Shown here piece by piece: positions 63,873 to 64,000 of a stretch of DNA of 64,000 nucleotides. Position 1 is the first letter of the stretch, and the number at the start of each line of letters is the position of its first letter. The translations under genes and the position numbers were made by a program. The notes beneath the pieces are model-generated. The model was given only the letters and a program-made list of their open reading frames with translations, did not search any database and was not told the DNA's origin. The stretch is from NCBI RefSeq assembly GCF_017743865.1, contig NZ_JAGHRJ010000005.1, positions 248,001-312,000 on the forward strand, given 5' to 3'. The stretch comes from Labrenzia sp. R4_2 (GTDB lineage Bacteria; Pseudomonadota; Alphaproteobacteria; Rhizobiales; Stappiaceae).

Positions 63873-64000
63873 CGGCAACCTCCTGAAATGCAGGAAAAAT
63901 GCAATTGGAGGCCGGAACCATCATAAGTTGTAGTGAGTATGGGAACCCCTTGGGTTGGGAGAACATGATGCGCGGAACGCATCGCCAAACACGGTCATTT

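Overview
The window is chromosomal or island DNA from an alphaproteobacterium, probably of the Hyphomicrobiales or Rhodobacterales. The evidence is the pcaQ-pcaDCHGB gene order, several TRAP transporters, and an alphaproteobacterial-type integrative conjugative element (ICE) backbone that combines trb, traG and repA/parA genes. No tRNA, rRNA or CRISPR array was seen. Functions come from reading motifs and overall similarity by eye; no database search was run.

Region 1 (1-12.6 kb, minus strand) looks like one catabolic operon. Reading from high to low coordinates it holds hydantoinase/oxoprolinase subunits A and B, a TRAP transporter (dctQ, dctM, dctP), a strong hairpin, a maleate-isomerase-type enzyme, a ThDP-dependent decarboxylase-like enzyme, a D-2-hydroxyacid dehydrogenase, and then a MarR regulator. 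A decayed IS3-type transposase and a TAXI-family binding protein cut by the window edge follow. The A subunit is broken by one in-frame TAA at a domain boundary. Behind this operon are a lone nadC with a clear terminator and an aldehyde dehydrogenase.

Region 2 (15.5-20.2 kb) is a complete protocatechuate operon, pcaD-C-H-G-B, with its LysR regulator pcaQ divergent. Region 3 (20.3-27.5 kb) holds a LysR regulator divergent from a zinc alcohol dehydrogenase, a second TRAP transporter and a second aldehyde dehydrogenase. Region 4 (27.7-35.6 kb, minus) is a sugar-type ABC operon. One of its permeases is fused to an SMP-30/gluconolactonase-like domain and is followed by a separate SMP-30-like gene, the double ATPase and a 3-hydroxyacyl-CoA-dehydrogenase-like enzyme. 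Region 5 (35.6-42.3 kb) is more AT-rich and patchy. It has a HAD phosphatase, small unrecognised ORFs, a PcaR-like IclR regulator divergent from pcaI-pcaJ-pcaF, and a second IS3-type remnant. Together pcaDCHGB and pcaIJF encode conversion of protocatechuate to succinyl-CoA and acetyl-CoA.

Region 6 (42.3-64 kb) is the conjugative core: LysR, DUF2274, trbI-G-F-L-K-J-E-D-C-B, then an inserted VOC/glyoxalase gene between odd inverted repeats. It continues with a CopG-like protein, the TraG coupling protein, the relaxase, a lytic transglycosylase, TraF peptidase, DUF2840, an RHH protein, ParA, iteron-like repeats, RepA, an AlpA-like protein, DUF2285 and DUF6499. The integrase and attachment sites were not seen and may lie outside the window. 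The catabolic genes next to this core could therefore be ICE cargo, but the left boundary is not visible.
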